Origin: Lepidodermella squamata
Taxonomy: Eukaryota; Gastrotricha
Length of the DNA: 64,000 bases
NCBI GenBank assembly: GCA_047495785.1
Contig: JBLDXI010000042.1
Coordinates: forward strand, 1,984,001 to 2,048,000
Reading direction: 5' to 3'
Positions 42,957 through 51,438 of the stretch are shown one piece after another (within the stretch, counting starts at the first letter, position 1; each line of letters begins with the position of its first letter). The translations under genes and the position numbers were made by a program. The notes under the pieces were generated by a model. It made no database searches. It was not told the origin of the DNA and saw only the letters and a program-made list of their open reading frames with translations.

Positions 42957-43350
42957 AATCTGGGACCTGGAATCTGGAACCTGGAAAAAGTGGGGCTATT
43001 GCATAATCTGACAAATTCCGGGGGCCCAGAATCTGGAATCAGGAACGTGGAACCTGGAATAAGTGGGGCTATTGCATAATCTGACAAATTCCCGGGGTCC
43101 AGAATCTGGAATTGGGAACCTGGAACCTGGAATAAGTGGGGCTATTGCATAATCTGACAATTTCCCGGGGTCCAGAATCTGGAATCAGGAACGTGGAACA
43201 ATATATAAGTGGGGCCATTGCATAATCTGACAAATTCCCGGGGTCCAGAATCTGGAATCAGGAACGAGGAACAATATATAAGTGGGGCCATTGCATAATC
43301 TGACAAATTCCCGGGGCCCAGAATCTGGAATCAGGAACCTGGAACCTGGA
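42957..43350. repeat. 73 bp tandem repeat, about 5.4 copies
   Basis: Units contain GAATCTGGAATCAGGAAC, AGTGGGGCTATTGCATAATC and CCCGGGG. Two units differ from the rest by AACAATATATAAG. There are no unique spacers, so it is not a CRISPR-like array. It ends 38 nt before the first gene assigned to element B. Confidence 0.9.
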
Positions 43351-43387
43351 ATATTTTCTTAATCAAATATATGTAAAATAATTTATA

Positions 43388-43831
43388 ATGGTAGTACGAA
43401 ATTTGCGAAGAGATTCAGAATATCGTAAACGCGTGAGGTCGGCCATCAAGGAGTATGAGGGCACAAAAAAGAGTGTTAAGGAGATAGTAGAGGAATTTAA
43501 TATTTCGTCAAGCAGCATATTTTACTACATGAATAAATCCAAGGAGCGGAGTACCCAAATTGGAGGTCACATCGCTGGAAGCGAAACTCGTTCTTCGAAT
43601 ACTCGTTCTGCGTATCCTCGTTTTTCAAACTCGAACATCGAGCTTCGCTCTCAGGGTTCTTCGAACTCTTGTGATCGACTAATAAAAGACAAACGTCCGA
43701 TAGTGGAAAAAGTTCACCTGCAGTTAACATCACAGCCAAAAGATGAAGTGTTAATGACCCAGGCCGATGCGCCCGTGATAAAAAAGATTGTTTCCTTGCG
43801 AAAAGAAATAGAAAAATATAAAAAAAAATAA
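43388..43831 (+). CDS. Basic helix-turn-helix protein
   Basis: A 147-residue protein. Residues about 10-52 read as a helix-turn-helix of the psq/homeodomain-like type (AIKEYEGTKKSVKEIVEEFN followed by SSSSIFYYMNKSKE). The middle is Ser/Asn/Arg-rich, the end a short charged helix. Likely DNA-binding. It starts 38 nt after the 73 bp repeat array, so it could bind there. It may belong to element B or be a host or transposon remnant. Confidence 0.5.
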   Translation: MVVRNLRRDSEYRKRVRSAIKEYEGTKKSVKEIVEEFNISSSSIFYYMNKSKERSTQIGGHIAGSETRSSNTRSAYPRFSNSNIELRSQGSSNSCDRLIKDKRPIVEKVHLQLTSQPKDEVLMTQADAPVIKKIVSLRKEIEKYKKK

Positions 43832-43853
43832 TGAAATCCAATTATATATACTT

Positions 43854-44210
43854 ATGGAAGATTCTGAATACGCGTCTATGCGAGAAGTGAGGGAGTTGAT
43901 TGGTGTCCATGATCTGACTCTATCCCATGCAAAGAATGTAGCTAAAAAGACAATGAAAGAGCTGGGGTTAGCTAGAGCCGAAAATGAGTGCTTGAGGAAA
44001 GCTGTTGAGGAAACTAAAAAGTCACAGACCGCAAAAACAATGAAGGACGAATTCATTGCAGAAGTTACTTTCACATAACGTCAAATCAGAGCTCGAAAAA
44101 TGGGAAAACGAGCTGGAAAAGGAATATCAGCAAGCCTTACAGATGGGAATAAAAGAGTATGAAGCCAAAAACAAAATTTCTCTAAATAGTAATATTGAAA
44201 ATATAAAATA
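43854..44210 (+). CDS. Coiled-coil protein, apparently interrupted
   Basis: The first frame (43854-44078, 74 residues) is a charged helix (REVRELIGVHDLTLSHAKNV onward). After its stop, an overlapping frame (about 44062-44210) continues as another coiled coil (SELEKWENELEKEYQQALQ). The two probably were one protein, split by a frameshift near 44060, or are joined by splicing I cannot see. No family recognised. It lies 22 nt after the helix-turn-helix gene in the same direction. Confidence 0.4.
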
Positions 44211-44233
44211 AATATATATGCTCAATAATAATA

Positions 44234-44656
44234 ATGGAAGAAAACATAGGAAGAATAGAGAATATGTTGAAAATATTACAAGGCAAGAGCTCTTTACTTG
44301 GGAAGTTTTATGCTGATAAACTAAAATGTCTATCTACACAATTAAAAATTCAGGAAAATGAATACGCTTATAGTAAATTTTTGATAACATTCGGTGTCCT
44401 TTTCATTTGCGCTGTTGTCGTATATATTTATATTCAGAAAACTTTTTCTGAAGACGACCGTTCTGATGTAAGTAACAGTCACAACGATGAAGTCCGCAAA
44501 TTCGTCAAAAAAAATCAGATAATCCAATCAAATGAGCCCAAAAGTCAAAGAGTAACTTATAATCGTGAACCGAAACTAGATGGCAAGAAAACGCACACAA
44601 ATATTGCGAACTCAATGACCCCGAAAGCCATTAATGACACAGTCACCTTTTTCTGA
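44234..44656 (+). CDS. Single-pass membrane protein
   Basis: A 140-residue protein with an N-terminal helical part (NIGRIENMLKILQGKSSLL), one membrane segment at about residues 55-75 (ITFGVLFICAVVVYIYI) and a hydrophilic, basic C-terminal tail. No signal peptide. Third of the co-directional small genes left of the fibre-like gene and convergent with it (stops 42 nt apart). Function unknown. Confidence 0.5.
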   Translation: MEENIGRIENMLKILQGKSSLLGKFYADKLKCLSTQLKIQENEYAYSKFLITFGVLFICAVVVYIYIQKTFSEDDRSDVSNSHNDEVRKFVKKNQIIQSNEPKSQRVTYNREPKLDGKKTHTNIANSMTPKAINDTVTFF

Positions 44657-44697
44657 ATTTTAAATGTGAACCTGTGTATCACTGCAATTCGCGTTTA

Positions 44698-45411
44698 TCA
44701 AACATTAGATATTTTTAAACAAAATTCAACAGTCATAGGTTTGCTGGACGACATCATGATGCTGAAAGTGTCACCATTTTCAAACTGTTCTACGAAAGTA
44801 CAGTATTCGGCTATATTTCGGATCGCGGCGTAGTCGAATGAAAAATATTTAGAAATTAAGACACTGCCGTTTTTCATGAAATCACAAGTGCAGCCTGGCG
44901 AGACATTTCCCCAAATTCTAAACCAAAATTGCACATTAGCCAAAATGCTTTCGAGAAAAGACAACTCATCATTAATTTGAACCAGCAAAGTGTGGGTTAT
45001 AACCCTTGTTACCGGCATTTTCGTTTGGTCATTCACATGACTCTCACCAAAGCCTAAAAATGTTTGGCCATCAACGTATTGCTTGTTGACTACGTCAAAA
45101 AGACCTACGGGATACGCCACGTTTGTTATCCGACCACCATTCATGTCGATGGTTCTGTCATCAGCGTACTGCAGCGGCTTATACGATTCGATAAGTTGCC
45201 TGGATTCTTTTTCATTCAACGTGTTTTCTTCCACCCAAGATTTCGATGCTGCGTCATTTTCGAAAACGGGGCGGCCAAGATTTTCAATTTTGAAATTATT
45301 TGCGTTCATATTACCCATGAGTCCTTTCTTCCCATCGGCGCGTAGAAATAAATCTGACCCATGCAAGCTTTCCGACCATTCGCTAGGAATAAAAATTGAA
45401 CTAGATTTCAT
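44698..45411 (-). CDS. Fibre-like protein (trimeric tail-fibre type repeats)
   Basis: A 237-residue protein. After an N-terminal 35 residues, two modules of the kind found in trimeric phage and viral fibres are visible: MNANNFKIENLGRPVFENDA with SKSWVEE, and IDMNGGRITNVAYPVGLFDV with NKQYVDG. The last 130 residues lack repeats and look beta-rich, like a head or knob domain. Such proteins attach virions to cells. Last in the leftward late cluster, with a TCTA motif before its ATG. The counterpart of element A lies outside the window. The assignment rests on the repeat pattern. Confidence 0.65.
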   Translation of the reverse strand: MKSSSIFIPSEWSESLHGSDLFLRADGKKGLMGNMNANNFKIENLGRPVFENDAASKSWVEENTLNEKESRQLIESYKPLQYADDRTIDMNGGRITNVAYPVGLFDVVNKQYVDGQTFLGFGESHVNDQTKMPVTRVITHTLLVQINDELSFLESILANVQFWFRIWGNVSPGCTCDFMKNGSVLISKYFSFDYAAIRNIAEYCTFVEQFENGDTFSIMMSSSKPMTVEFCLKISNV

Positions 45412-45416
45412 TTCAA

Positions 45417-45890
45417 CTAAGTAATGATTAGATTTAATTTTTCATGCCAGCGTAAAATCGTATCCTTAGAACGGCCCAGAGGGATTTTATTAGCGATGTC
45501 TTCATAGCCCAATTTCATTGACAAGTACTTCAGCACAAATTCTACATTGATCATATTTTTACCGGGAAATTCGGTGGAATAGAGCTTATCTATTTTCTGG
45601 AAGTTTGACATAATGTCATCGAGCTCATACCATTTGAGAATTAGTCCTAGTTTTCTGATTTTTGTCATGAGATGCCACTTCCGCTTGTAAGGTGGGGAGC
45701 GGCTAACCCTTTGATAGTAATCTATGAAAGGGTATGCGATGGCACATTTTGGACAAAAGTTGATGTGGAGACTATGATCAATTTGCAACTGTGATGAGCA
45801 CGTTTCACATTCTGTTTTAGAATGGCATTTCACACTCTTGTTTTTTATTTCGGCTAAAAGAGAGAGGCAATATTCGAATTCTTCGTCCAT
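45417..45890 (-). CDS. Zinc-ribbon protein, VLTF3-like late transcription factor candidate
   Basis: A 157-residue protein. An N-terminal zinc ribbon (CETC, 14 residues, CPKC) is followed by the segment YKRKWHLMTKIRKLGL and, near the C-terminus, VEFVLKYLSMKLGYEDIAN and SKDTILRWHEKL. This order resembles the VLTF3 family of large DNA viruses (zinc ribbon, YKR..H...L...G, then a helical end with W). VLTF3 drives late gene transcription. Unlike its structural neighbours it has no TCTA motif before its ATG, which fits an earlier-acting regulator. The match is by eye and needs a profile search. Confidence 0.5.
   Translation of the reverse strand: MDEEFEYCLSLLAEIKNKSVKCHSKTECETCSSQLQIDHSLHINFCPKCAIAYPFIDYYQRVSRSPPYKRKWHLMTKIRKLGLILKWYELDDIMSNFQKIDKLYSTEFPGKNMINVEFVLKYLSMKLGYEDIANKIPLGRSKDTILRWHEKLNLIIT
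45429..45432 (-). promoter_or_regulatory. TCTA motif upstream of fibre-like gene
   Basis: Coding-strand AAATCTAATC about 18-21 nt before the ATG at 45411, overlapping the end of the VLTF3-like gene. Confidence 0.45.
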
Positions 45891-46072
45891 AACCAGGAAA
45901 GCACTTACTACCTTTTACAAACAAAATATTTTGTCCTGATTCGACAATTCACAAATTTGCTCTTTTTGGAGCCGAAAATTTGAGAATTGCTCACTTACTT
46001 GTTTTCCGAAACCTTTCATTGTTCGTTAAAGGTTTCAGTATGCTCCTTACACTTCAAATAATGCATTCTTTG

Positions 46073-46522
46073 CTAAGACATCAGATCTTTAAGCTTGATA
46101 TCATTCATAATGGACCCGTCATTTGTGAAATCGAGGAGAATTTCAAGCTTATTGCGATTTTTTGCCAGCTCTGACAGGAAGTAAACAACGTAAAAACCGC
46201 ACGCCACACTTTTAGTGTGCTGAATTTCATGAGTGGAATACCAAATGTCGCGATTACTTCGCCTATCAATGACTTCATTGGGACAAATGAACCCAAAGCT
46301 GTCGAAATAAATTATTTCCCCATCAGTTACCTGCATTCCTACCCAGTGCGTTCCTCCTCCAAAATCATCCAAGTTGATTACATAGTATCCATTTTTCAAA
46401 TGTATAGGCAAGAGATGCCTGGGGTAACATCCATTGTACTTCTTCCCAACTCTCGAGTACATCATTTTGTCAATATCCGAATTCGAAAGTGGGAAGAAGC
46501 GCCCTAGTTTTTTGACTCCCAT
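46073..46522 (-). CDS. Adenain-like maturation cysteine protease
   Basis: A 149-residue protein with His in GGTHWVGMQV, Asp in IYFDSFGF, Gln in HEIQHTKS and Cys in VACGFYVVYFL, the catalytic set of the adenovirus protease/Ulp1 fold. It would process capsid proteins. It is leftward, overlaps the end of the pX-like gene by 19 nt, and has no separate TCTA motif, so it is probably expressed with that gene. Only distantly similar to the protease of element P. Confidence 0.9.
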   Translation of the reverse strand: MGVKKLGRFFPLSNSDIDKMMYSRVGKKYNGCYPRHLLPIHLKNGYYVINLDDFGGGTHWVGMQVTDGEIIYFDSFGFICPNEVIDRRSNRDIWYSTHEIQHTKSVACGFYVVYFLSELAKNRNKLEILLDFTNDGSIMNDIKLKDLMS

Positions 46523-47133
46523 GGTAAATACACTCCATTTCCCTTATTCGCCTTGAACAATGTAGGTAAAAATGTCCCTAGCAGGCTAGCAACTAGTGGA
46601 ACAACGAATGAGCCACCCTTTTGCTCAATATCGCGATCAATCGAAAGTTTACTGCCCAGTGGTAATAAATTCTTATTTTCTAACATATCGACCATTTTGA
46701 CTAGTTCAGTCAAATCCTCTTTTGGAACTGATAGTTGTACGGTGGTCTCGGTTACGCCCTTCCCCGCTAATTTATTACCGATCGCGTTGGTTGCGCCGTT
46801 TATCAGCCCTGATACAGCACTCAGGGCTAAAGGTGCAGCAATCGTTGCGGCTTTCGCAAGTATGGGCAGGATGGGAAGTAGGCCGCCTGATTGACTTTTC
46901 TTCAGTTGCGATAAACTAAGCTTCAATTGAACACCGGTGTCGTTGGCTTTGTGTTTCTCTACTTTGTTTATTTGAGTTTGGGTAAGCATCAACTTGCGTA
47001 AATTTTCGTTTTGGTGAATAACCTGTTTGCTAAATTTAAGTGTTATTGACTTTTTGTTCTTCACCGCACCCTGGAGTTTCTCAAGCTGACTATCCGTCAG
47101 GGGCAATTCGTATTCGAAATACTTATGGCTCAT
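46504..47133 (-). CDS. pX/pVI-like minor virion protein
   Basis: A 209-residue protein. The N-terminal 90 residues are basic and repetitive (two similar SITLKFSKQ / VQLKLSLSQ strands). The middle is a glycine-started hydrophobic, alanine-rich stretch, SGGLLPILPILAKAATIAAP and onward, typical of membrane-active adenovirus-type minor proteins. The C-terminus repeats GGSFVVPLVASLLG and a Gly-rich end. Probably released by the protease to help membrane passage; that is inferred from the family. Two TCTA motifs precede the ATG. Confidence 0.65.
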   Translation of the reverse strand: MSHKYFEYELPLTDSQLEKLQGAVKNKKSITLKFSKQVIHQNENLRKLMLTQTQINKVEKHKANDTGVQLKLSLSQLKKSQSGGLLPILPILAKAATIAAPLALSAVSGLINGATNAIGNKLAGKGVTETTVQLSVPKEDLTELVKMVDMLENKNLLPLGSKLSIDRDIEQKGGSFVVPLVASLLGTFLPTLFKANKGNGVYLPWESKN

Positions 47134-47140
47134 TTACCGC

Positions 47141-47149
47141 TAGATTAGA
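47141..47149 (-). promoter_or_regulatory. Double TCTA motif upstream of pX-like gene
   Basis: Coding-strand TTTCTAATCTAGCGG, with the two cores 8 and 13 nt before the ATG at 47133. Confidence 0.55.
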
Positions 47150-47158
47150 AATTTTGCA

Positions 47159-48535
47159 TTAGACGCTGGTAAGACTAATGTCAACAGAGTCATGCTTGTA
47201 GTTGAAGCATATCTCCTTTTCCCTTTCAATGAACGAATAAATTACAAAGGGCTTATTCACCGCACCGACCGTCGCTTTGAATACTACAGAAACAGTGTTA
47301 TCTGCTCGAGAGTTGTAAATGGAAGTAGCATCTACGTCGTCCAAGCAAAAGCAAAGAATTCTGTACAAGTTGCAGAATTCCATGTACGAAATCTGACATC
47401 CCGTATTCAGACTTTCCCTATCGCTGTTCTGGTGCATATTCTGTTTTATGTAATTGTATAACCGGTGAGCTTTCAGCTTAGCAAAAGAAACATTGGATTC
47501 ATTAAAGGCTTCTTTGTTATTAATCAAAAGGGAATATGAAGTAACGTTCCACGTGTTATATATCTGCGTGAGTTTCTTCGGATATTCCTCGTCTGAGTAA
47601 TCGGGGCAAAGAACAATATAAACCCAATTCGGTTTCCTTATTTCAGTGCTGACTGTGTACTGAATATTCGTGGTATTAGCAGCAAATTGACAGGACTGAT
47701 ATGGATCAATCGATATCCATTTATGAATTTTAGTGAATCCCTCGTTGAACTTTTTCATTATTGAAAGTTTCTGTTGGTTCATGAGCGTTACTTCCGGGAT
47801 GTACATATTAGCCCGATTGAAATAATAAGTTAATCCTTCAGCTGTATCTTTATCAGCCGCGGCAATCACATACACCAAAGGTCGATTATAGCTTGGGGTG
47901 AGAATAATCCTAAATCGAGACTTCGTGAAGATTCCGTGATATGAATTGAAAAAGGGCAAATCTTTCAGATATAAAGTGACGGTGGCCTCAGCAGATTTAA
48001 CATAACTGCTTCGCGTTATCAAACCCTTGTTAGCTGCAGCTTTCGAAGCATCGAAAGTGTCAGCCGTCACATCAGCAATTAGCGTTGTGCTTCCCAAAGC
48101 CAACGGGCAGTCTTTCGAAAATAACACTTCCCCTAAACTATTGGCGTACTCAGGACTCCATTTCAAAAGGAAATTGATGTTGGCCCAATGTTCGAGGAAC
48201 CGCAGCTCTTCGATTTTGTGATCCGAATCCGATATTTGAACTTCAATATTGTCAAACAGGCTCAACACGTGATTCCGAATGGCATACTTGTCAGTATTCA
48301 CGAACGCGGCTCCATTCTTCCTTTTAATTTGCAATTGAAACTCCAAGTACCCCTCTCTGACTAGTAAATAATTGTCTTTTAGGTTGTAGCTGGAAAATAT
48401 TAATTTCGAGGGTTGTGAATTTTGATCTTGAGTGAAATTCTGTGCTGGCGTTTCCGTCCATGTCTTTTTCTCAAAGACCCGATCTTGAATTTCAGTAGTC
48501 TCGAAAATGTTATTGACAATCTCTTGTTGAAGCAT
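47159..48535 (-). CDS. Major capsid protein (hexon-like)
   Basis: A complete 458-residue protein, over 95 percent identical to the partial copy at 1-1205. It contains beta-rich strands such as YLEFQLQIKRKNGAAFVNTD and SRFRIILTPSYNRPLVYVIA, in keeping with a double jelly-roll capsid protein. It would form the capsid shell. Flanked by pX-like and small basic genes. Its ATG overlaps the longer tail of the small basic gene by 26 nt and has a TCTA motif 16 nt upstream. Confidence 0.78.
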   Translation of the reverse strand: MLQQEIVNNIFETTEIQDRVFEKKTWTETPAQNFTQDQNSQPSKLIFSSYNLKDNYLLVREGYLEFQLQIKRKNGAAFVNTDKYAIRNHVLSLFDNIEVQISDSDHKIEELRFLEHWANINFLLKWSPEYANSLGEVLFSKDCPLALGSTTLIADVTADTFDASKAAANKGLITRSSYVKSAEATVTLYLKDLPFFNSYHGIFTKSRFRIILTPSYNRPLVYVIAAADKDTAEGLTYYFNRANMYIPEVTLMNQQKLSIMKKFNEGFTKIHKWISIDPYQSCQFAANTTNIQYTVSTEIRKPNWVYIVLCPDYSDEEYPKKLTQIYNTWNVTSYSLLINNKEAFNESNVSFAKLKAHRLYNYIKQNMHQNSDRESLNTGCQISYMEFCNLYRILCFCLDDVDATSIYNSRADNTVSVVFKATVGAVNKPFVIYSFIEREKEICFNYKHDSVDISLTSV

Positions 48536-48866
48536 AATTTACCAAAGGATTAGATTTTTTAAATTCAACTTTTTTGAAACCAGAGCCCGAGTATGAAGTT
48601 ATATTATTTTTAATTTTGCGCTCAAGCTCCTCTATGGCTTTAAGATTAGTTGTCTCATGACTAGGCAGAACTTTATCAGCCAACTTCGTTGCTACGAAAC
48701 TTCCTACTTTATCTCCCGCAGCTTCTGAACCAGATTTCAGCGCTGCTTTGACAAAATTTTGGGCTGGTTCAGTTGATACTGCTATTATTTTTGATAAAAT
48801 GTGTCTACCAACGTCGACGAATCCTCGGCCAGAAATGTAAACGCGCTTTCTTTTTCGATTATTCAT
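48510..48866 (-). CDS. Small basic virion-type protein (pVII-like candidate)
   Basis: A 118-residue counterpart of 1220-1522, with the same KRKRVYISGRGF start and GSGFKK motif but 18 additional C-terminal residues that overlap the capsid gene start. The extension may be a neutral loss of the usual stop. Role inferred from composition and position. Confidence 0.6.
   Translation of the reverse strand: MNNRKRKRVYISGRGFVDVGRHILSKIIAVSTEPAQNFVKAALKSGSEAAGDKVGSFVATKLADKVLPSHETTNLKAIEELERKIKNNITSYSGSGFKKVEFKKSNPLVNYASTRDCQ
48551..48554 (-). promoter_or_regulatory. TCTA motif upstream of capsid gene
   Basis: Same place and context as 1221-1224 in element A. Confidence 0.5.
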
Positions 48867-48880
48867 AATTCAGCAATAAC

Positions 48881-48895
48881 TAGATAAGCACTAGA
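48881..48895 (-). promoter_or_regulatory. Double TCTAG motif upstream of small basic gene
   Basis: Two TCTAG cores as in element A (1537-1551). Confidence 0.55.
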
Positions 48896-49637
48896 TTATA
48901 TCTATACCTATCCCCCACCTACTTTCGACGAAGTAAATCTCGTTACCTTCTTGATTGGTGAGCCAGACTCGAATATTCTGCGTGTTCGCGTTTGTGCACA
49001 TTAGGAACCTTTTCTCGTTCGGGATGTAGTTGACGTGTTCCCCAAATTTTTTGTTGATAGGGCAAGTAAAAATAACTGTGTTATATTCGGGGATGACGCT
49101 ATTATTAACCACGGAACAATGGACGAACATTGTATCCAGCCCCATAGTCACATCAGGGACATTTTGAGAATTGAAATCGCGGTCGTAGGAGCCTACGTTG
49201 ACCCCGAGAAACCGGGCCATAGCGTCAGTTTCTACCATCAAACGATAATTCTCCGCAATCCTAACGCTAATGCAACTGAATACGGGGTTGACAGTGATAT
49301 TGATGCCGAAAATTTCTGCTCCTTTCGCGCTGTCAACGGCAAAATGTCCGTTTAACTTCATCTGGAAATGCAAATAATTGTTAAAATCTTGGAAGGTGTA
49401 CGTTCCATCAGGAAAAACTGTTTCAAATATTTCTTCGTTCAGCGAGTATTTCAATGTATTGTTTCCGTCACGAGCAGAAACGTTGTGAAACGTATCGCTG
49501 AAATGAATATAACTAACTGCAATTCGCCTTCCAGTGAAGTCTATTTTATCATTGAGGTATCGGTCGATGGTGTTATTTCGAGAACTTCGATTATTTGAAA
49601 GATACTCTAGTGGTAAGAAAATTGGATTCAGACTCAT
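48891..49637 (-). CDS. Penton-like minor capsid protein
   Basis: A 248-residue protein, same length as the copy at 1547-2293 and about 90 percent identical; differences are mostly substitutions, which suggests selection on the protein. Same gene order. Assigned as the single jelly-roll vertex protein from position, size and family context. Confidence 0.65.
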   Translation of the reverse strand: MSLNPIFLPLEYLSNNRSSRNNTIDRYLNDKIDFTGRRIAVSYIHFSDTFHNVSARDGNNTLKYSLNEEIFETVFPDGTYTFQDFNNYLHFQMKLNGHFAVDSAKGAEIFGINITVNPVFSCISVRIAENYRLMVETDAMARFLGVNVGSYDRDFNSQNVPDVTMGLDTMFVHCSVVNNSVIPEYNTVIFTCPINKKFGEHVNYIPNEKRFLMCTNANTQNIRVWLTNQEGNEIYFVESRWGIGIDII

Positions 49638-49650
49638 TTTATTTGGAATC

Positions 49651-49654
49651 TAGA
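49651..49654 (-). promoter_or_regulatory. TCTAG motif upstream of penton-like gene
   Basis: Coding-strand TTATCTAGATTCC, 14 nt before the ATG at 49637. Confidence 0.55.
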
Positions 49655-49661
49655 TAATTCT

Positions 49662-50814
49662 CTATATACTACAAACTGTTGTGTATTCTTCCTTCGTTAT
49701 TTTTCCATGCTTCAGCAACAAGTCCGCTATAGACACCAATTCGTTCCTAATTGCTTCATTGTTATTACCTGCTTTAATTTCTCCTAAACAATGCAGCATA
49801 CGCTTTTGTGCATCCTGTAAGGTCACAAAAAGCGCAGAACCGGACTGCTTAGAAATTGCGAGTTCAGATCTTACGTTGGAGTGAGGTTTCGGTTGGTATC
49901 CGGTCCTACGACAAATTTCTTGGAAGTGTGAAGTCTTCTTGGGTGTATTTGTACTTTTTCGGTTCATATCGCCTTAAAATGAGATTTCTCACGCCATCGG
50001 AAATTTGCTCATCAAACACTCTGCTTTGGTTCTTTTTTCTGACGCGGAGCCACCCGTCGAGTAAGTCTTCCTTGCGTACATAAAATCGCCCAAACCTTTG
50101 GAGATTTTTTGGGATTGGTTTAGTGAAACCGTCGCCTAGCTGTTTGCTTTTTAATGTTTCGCGATAGTTTCTCAGAACTGCGATGTCGCGCTTAATTCTA
50201 TTATAGTCTTCTGAATCTCTTTTCCCCGCTCGTGTGAGACTAGAGAGCCTGGCCCCCAATACCTGTCTGTTGTATGTGGCCAAACTTACTACGGCTTCTT
50301 CTATGTCCTCTTGTTTAATTTGCTCAATTGTTGGGAAATTATGCTGACGGATGATAGTGTTCATTTCGTCTGTGGTAAATGTCCCATCTTGAGCATCAGG
50401 TTCCTTCGACGAGTCAGAGCCTTGATCACTCTCATCATTTTGCGAATTTCGCGAAGAGGCTAACCTACTTTTCTCAGGACTCTCATACTCAAGTTTAGGG
50501 ATTTTTAGAGCCACAGGGGATGCAGAGGCAGAAATTGTTGAAATGCCGTGTTTAGCTATTAGTGGTTTCTTTTTTACAACTAATTCCTTAATCGAATTTT
50601 GCAAACTACGTATGGCTTCAGTGGTCGGTCGTTGGTTGATTGCTGTTTGTATGGCCGTCAGCGGGCTGGGTTCCGTTTCCATCCCAAATTTGTGCTTGAG
50701 CGCATAAGAATCATGACTTGCAAGCGCGAGGTTTTTATCATACAGTTTTTCTTCTCTATCTAATTGCTCCAAAATTTTTATCTGCTCGGGGATCGTGAGT
50801 TCTTTGATCGGCAT
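49662..50814 (-). pseudogene. Conserved Maverick protein, frameshifted copy
   Basis: Counterpart of the intact 387-residue gene at 2318-3481. From the ATG at 50814 the frame runs to 49906, where it stops after YKYTQED; the C-terminal about 90 residues (FQEICRRTGY to the end, including LGEIKAGNNNEAIRNEL) continue in another frame to 49662. The break is near 49920-49930 and is small. It removes the conserved C-terminal block, so the product is probably non-functional unless frameshifting occurs. Confidence 0.75.
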
Positions 50815-50826
50815 TTGGTTTACCAC

Positions 50827-50830
50827 TAGA
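50827..50830 (-). promoter_or_regulatory. TCTAG motif upstream of conserved gene
   Basis: Coding-strand AAATCTAGTGG, 13-16 nt before the ATG at 50814; adjoins the inserted segment. Confidence 0.5.
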
Positions 50831-50839
50831 TTTTCTCAA

Positions 50840-51430
50840 TCAGATTTTACCGAATTGACCGAATGCTTTCAGTGTTGAAGAGTTCAAGATAGACTATCAG
50901 GCCATGGGAAAAATTCCGTTTCGACTCATTTCAACGGAAAACATTCTAGTTTAACCCAGCTTAAACCAGCAAATATTGCGATTTCCGGCCATCGGAATAT
51001 TACCGAATGAGTTTAGGGTTGGAGGATTCAAGACACGAGGCTGAAGGATTTTTTGAAAACGGAGGGCCGGTATTACGCCTCTTGGCTCGCTGCTAACTGG
51101 CCGGAGGGCTGGTATTACGCGAGCCCTTAGCTCGCTACTAGCGGTCCTACGGACCGGTACTCGGGCGGTGTTCGACCGCCGGTACGCTCCTTCGGAGCTA
51201 ACGGGTCGTTTGACCCGGTATTACTCGAGCCCTTGGCTCGATGCTAGCGGTCCTACGGCCCAGTACGCAGAACACTGAGTATCAGGCCATGGAAAATAAT
51301 GCGTTTAGACCCATTTTAACGGTAAACTTTCTAGTTTAACCCAGCTTAAAACAGCGAATATTGCGATTTCCGGCGAAAGCGGACGCAAATCCGGCCTCAG
51401 AAATATTGAGCGAGTTTGGGAATTTACCAG
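50840..51430. repeat. Insertion with 95 bp direct repeats around a hairpin array
   Basis: About 590 bp between two genes that are only 22 bp apart in element A. Two direct repeats of about 95 bp (50895-50990 and 51280-51374; about 90 percent identical, containing TAGTTTAACCCAGCTTAAA) flank a GC-rich chain of short hairpins at about 51070-51260, e.g. CGAGCCCTTAGCTCG, CGGTCCTACGGACCG, GGCGGTGTTCGACCGCC, GCTCCTTCGGAGC and GGGTCGTTTGACCC. No coding frame. It does not look like any transposon I know. Confidence 0.75.
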
Positions 51431-51438
51431 GGGCGCGC

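Noticed and set aside
42957-43350. CRISPR-like array
   Set aside because: Units of 73 bp are contiguous with no unique spacers, and the genome is eukaryotic.
50895-51374. LTRs of a small retroelement
   Set aside because: The direct repeats are about 95 bp and enclose no coding frame, primer site or polypurine tract.
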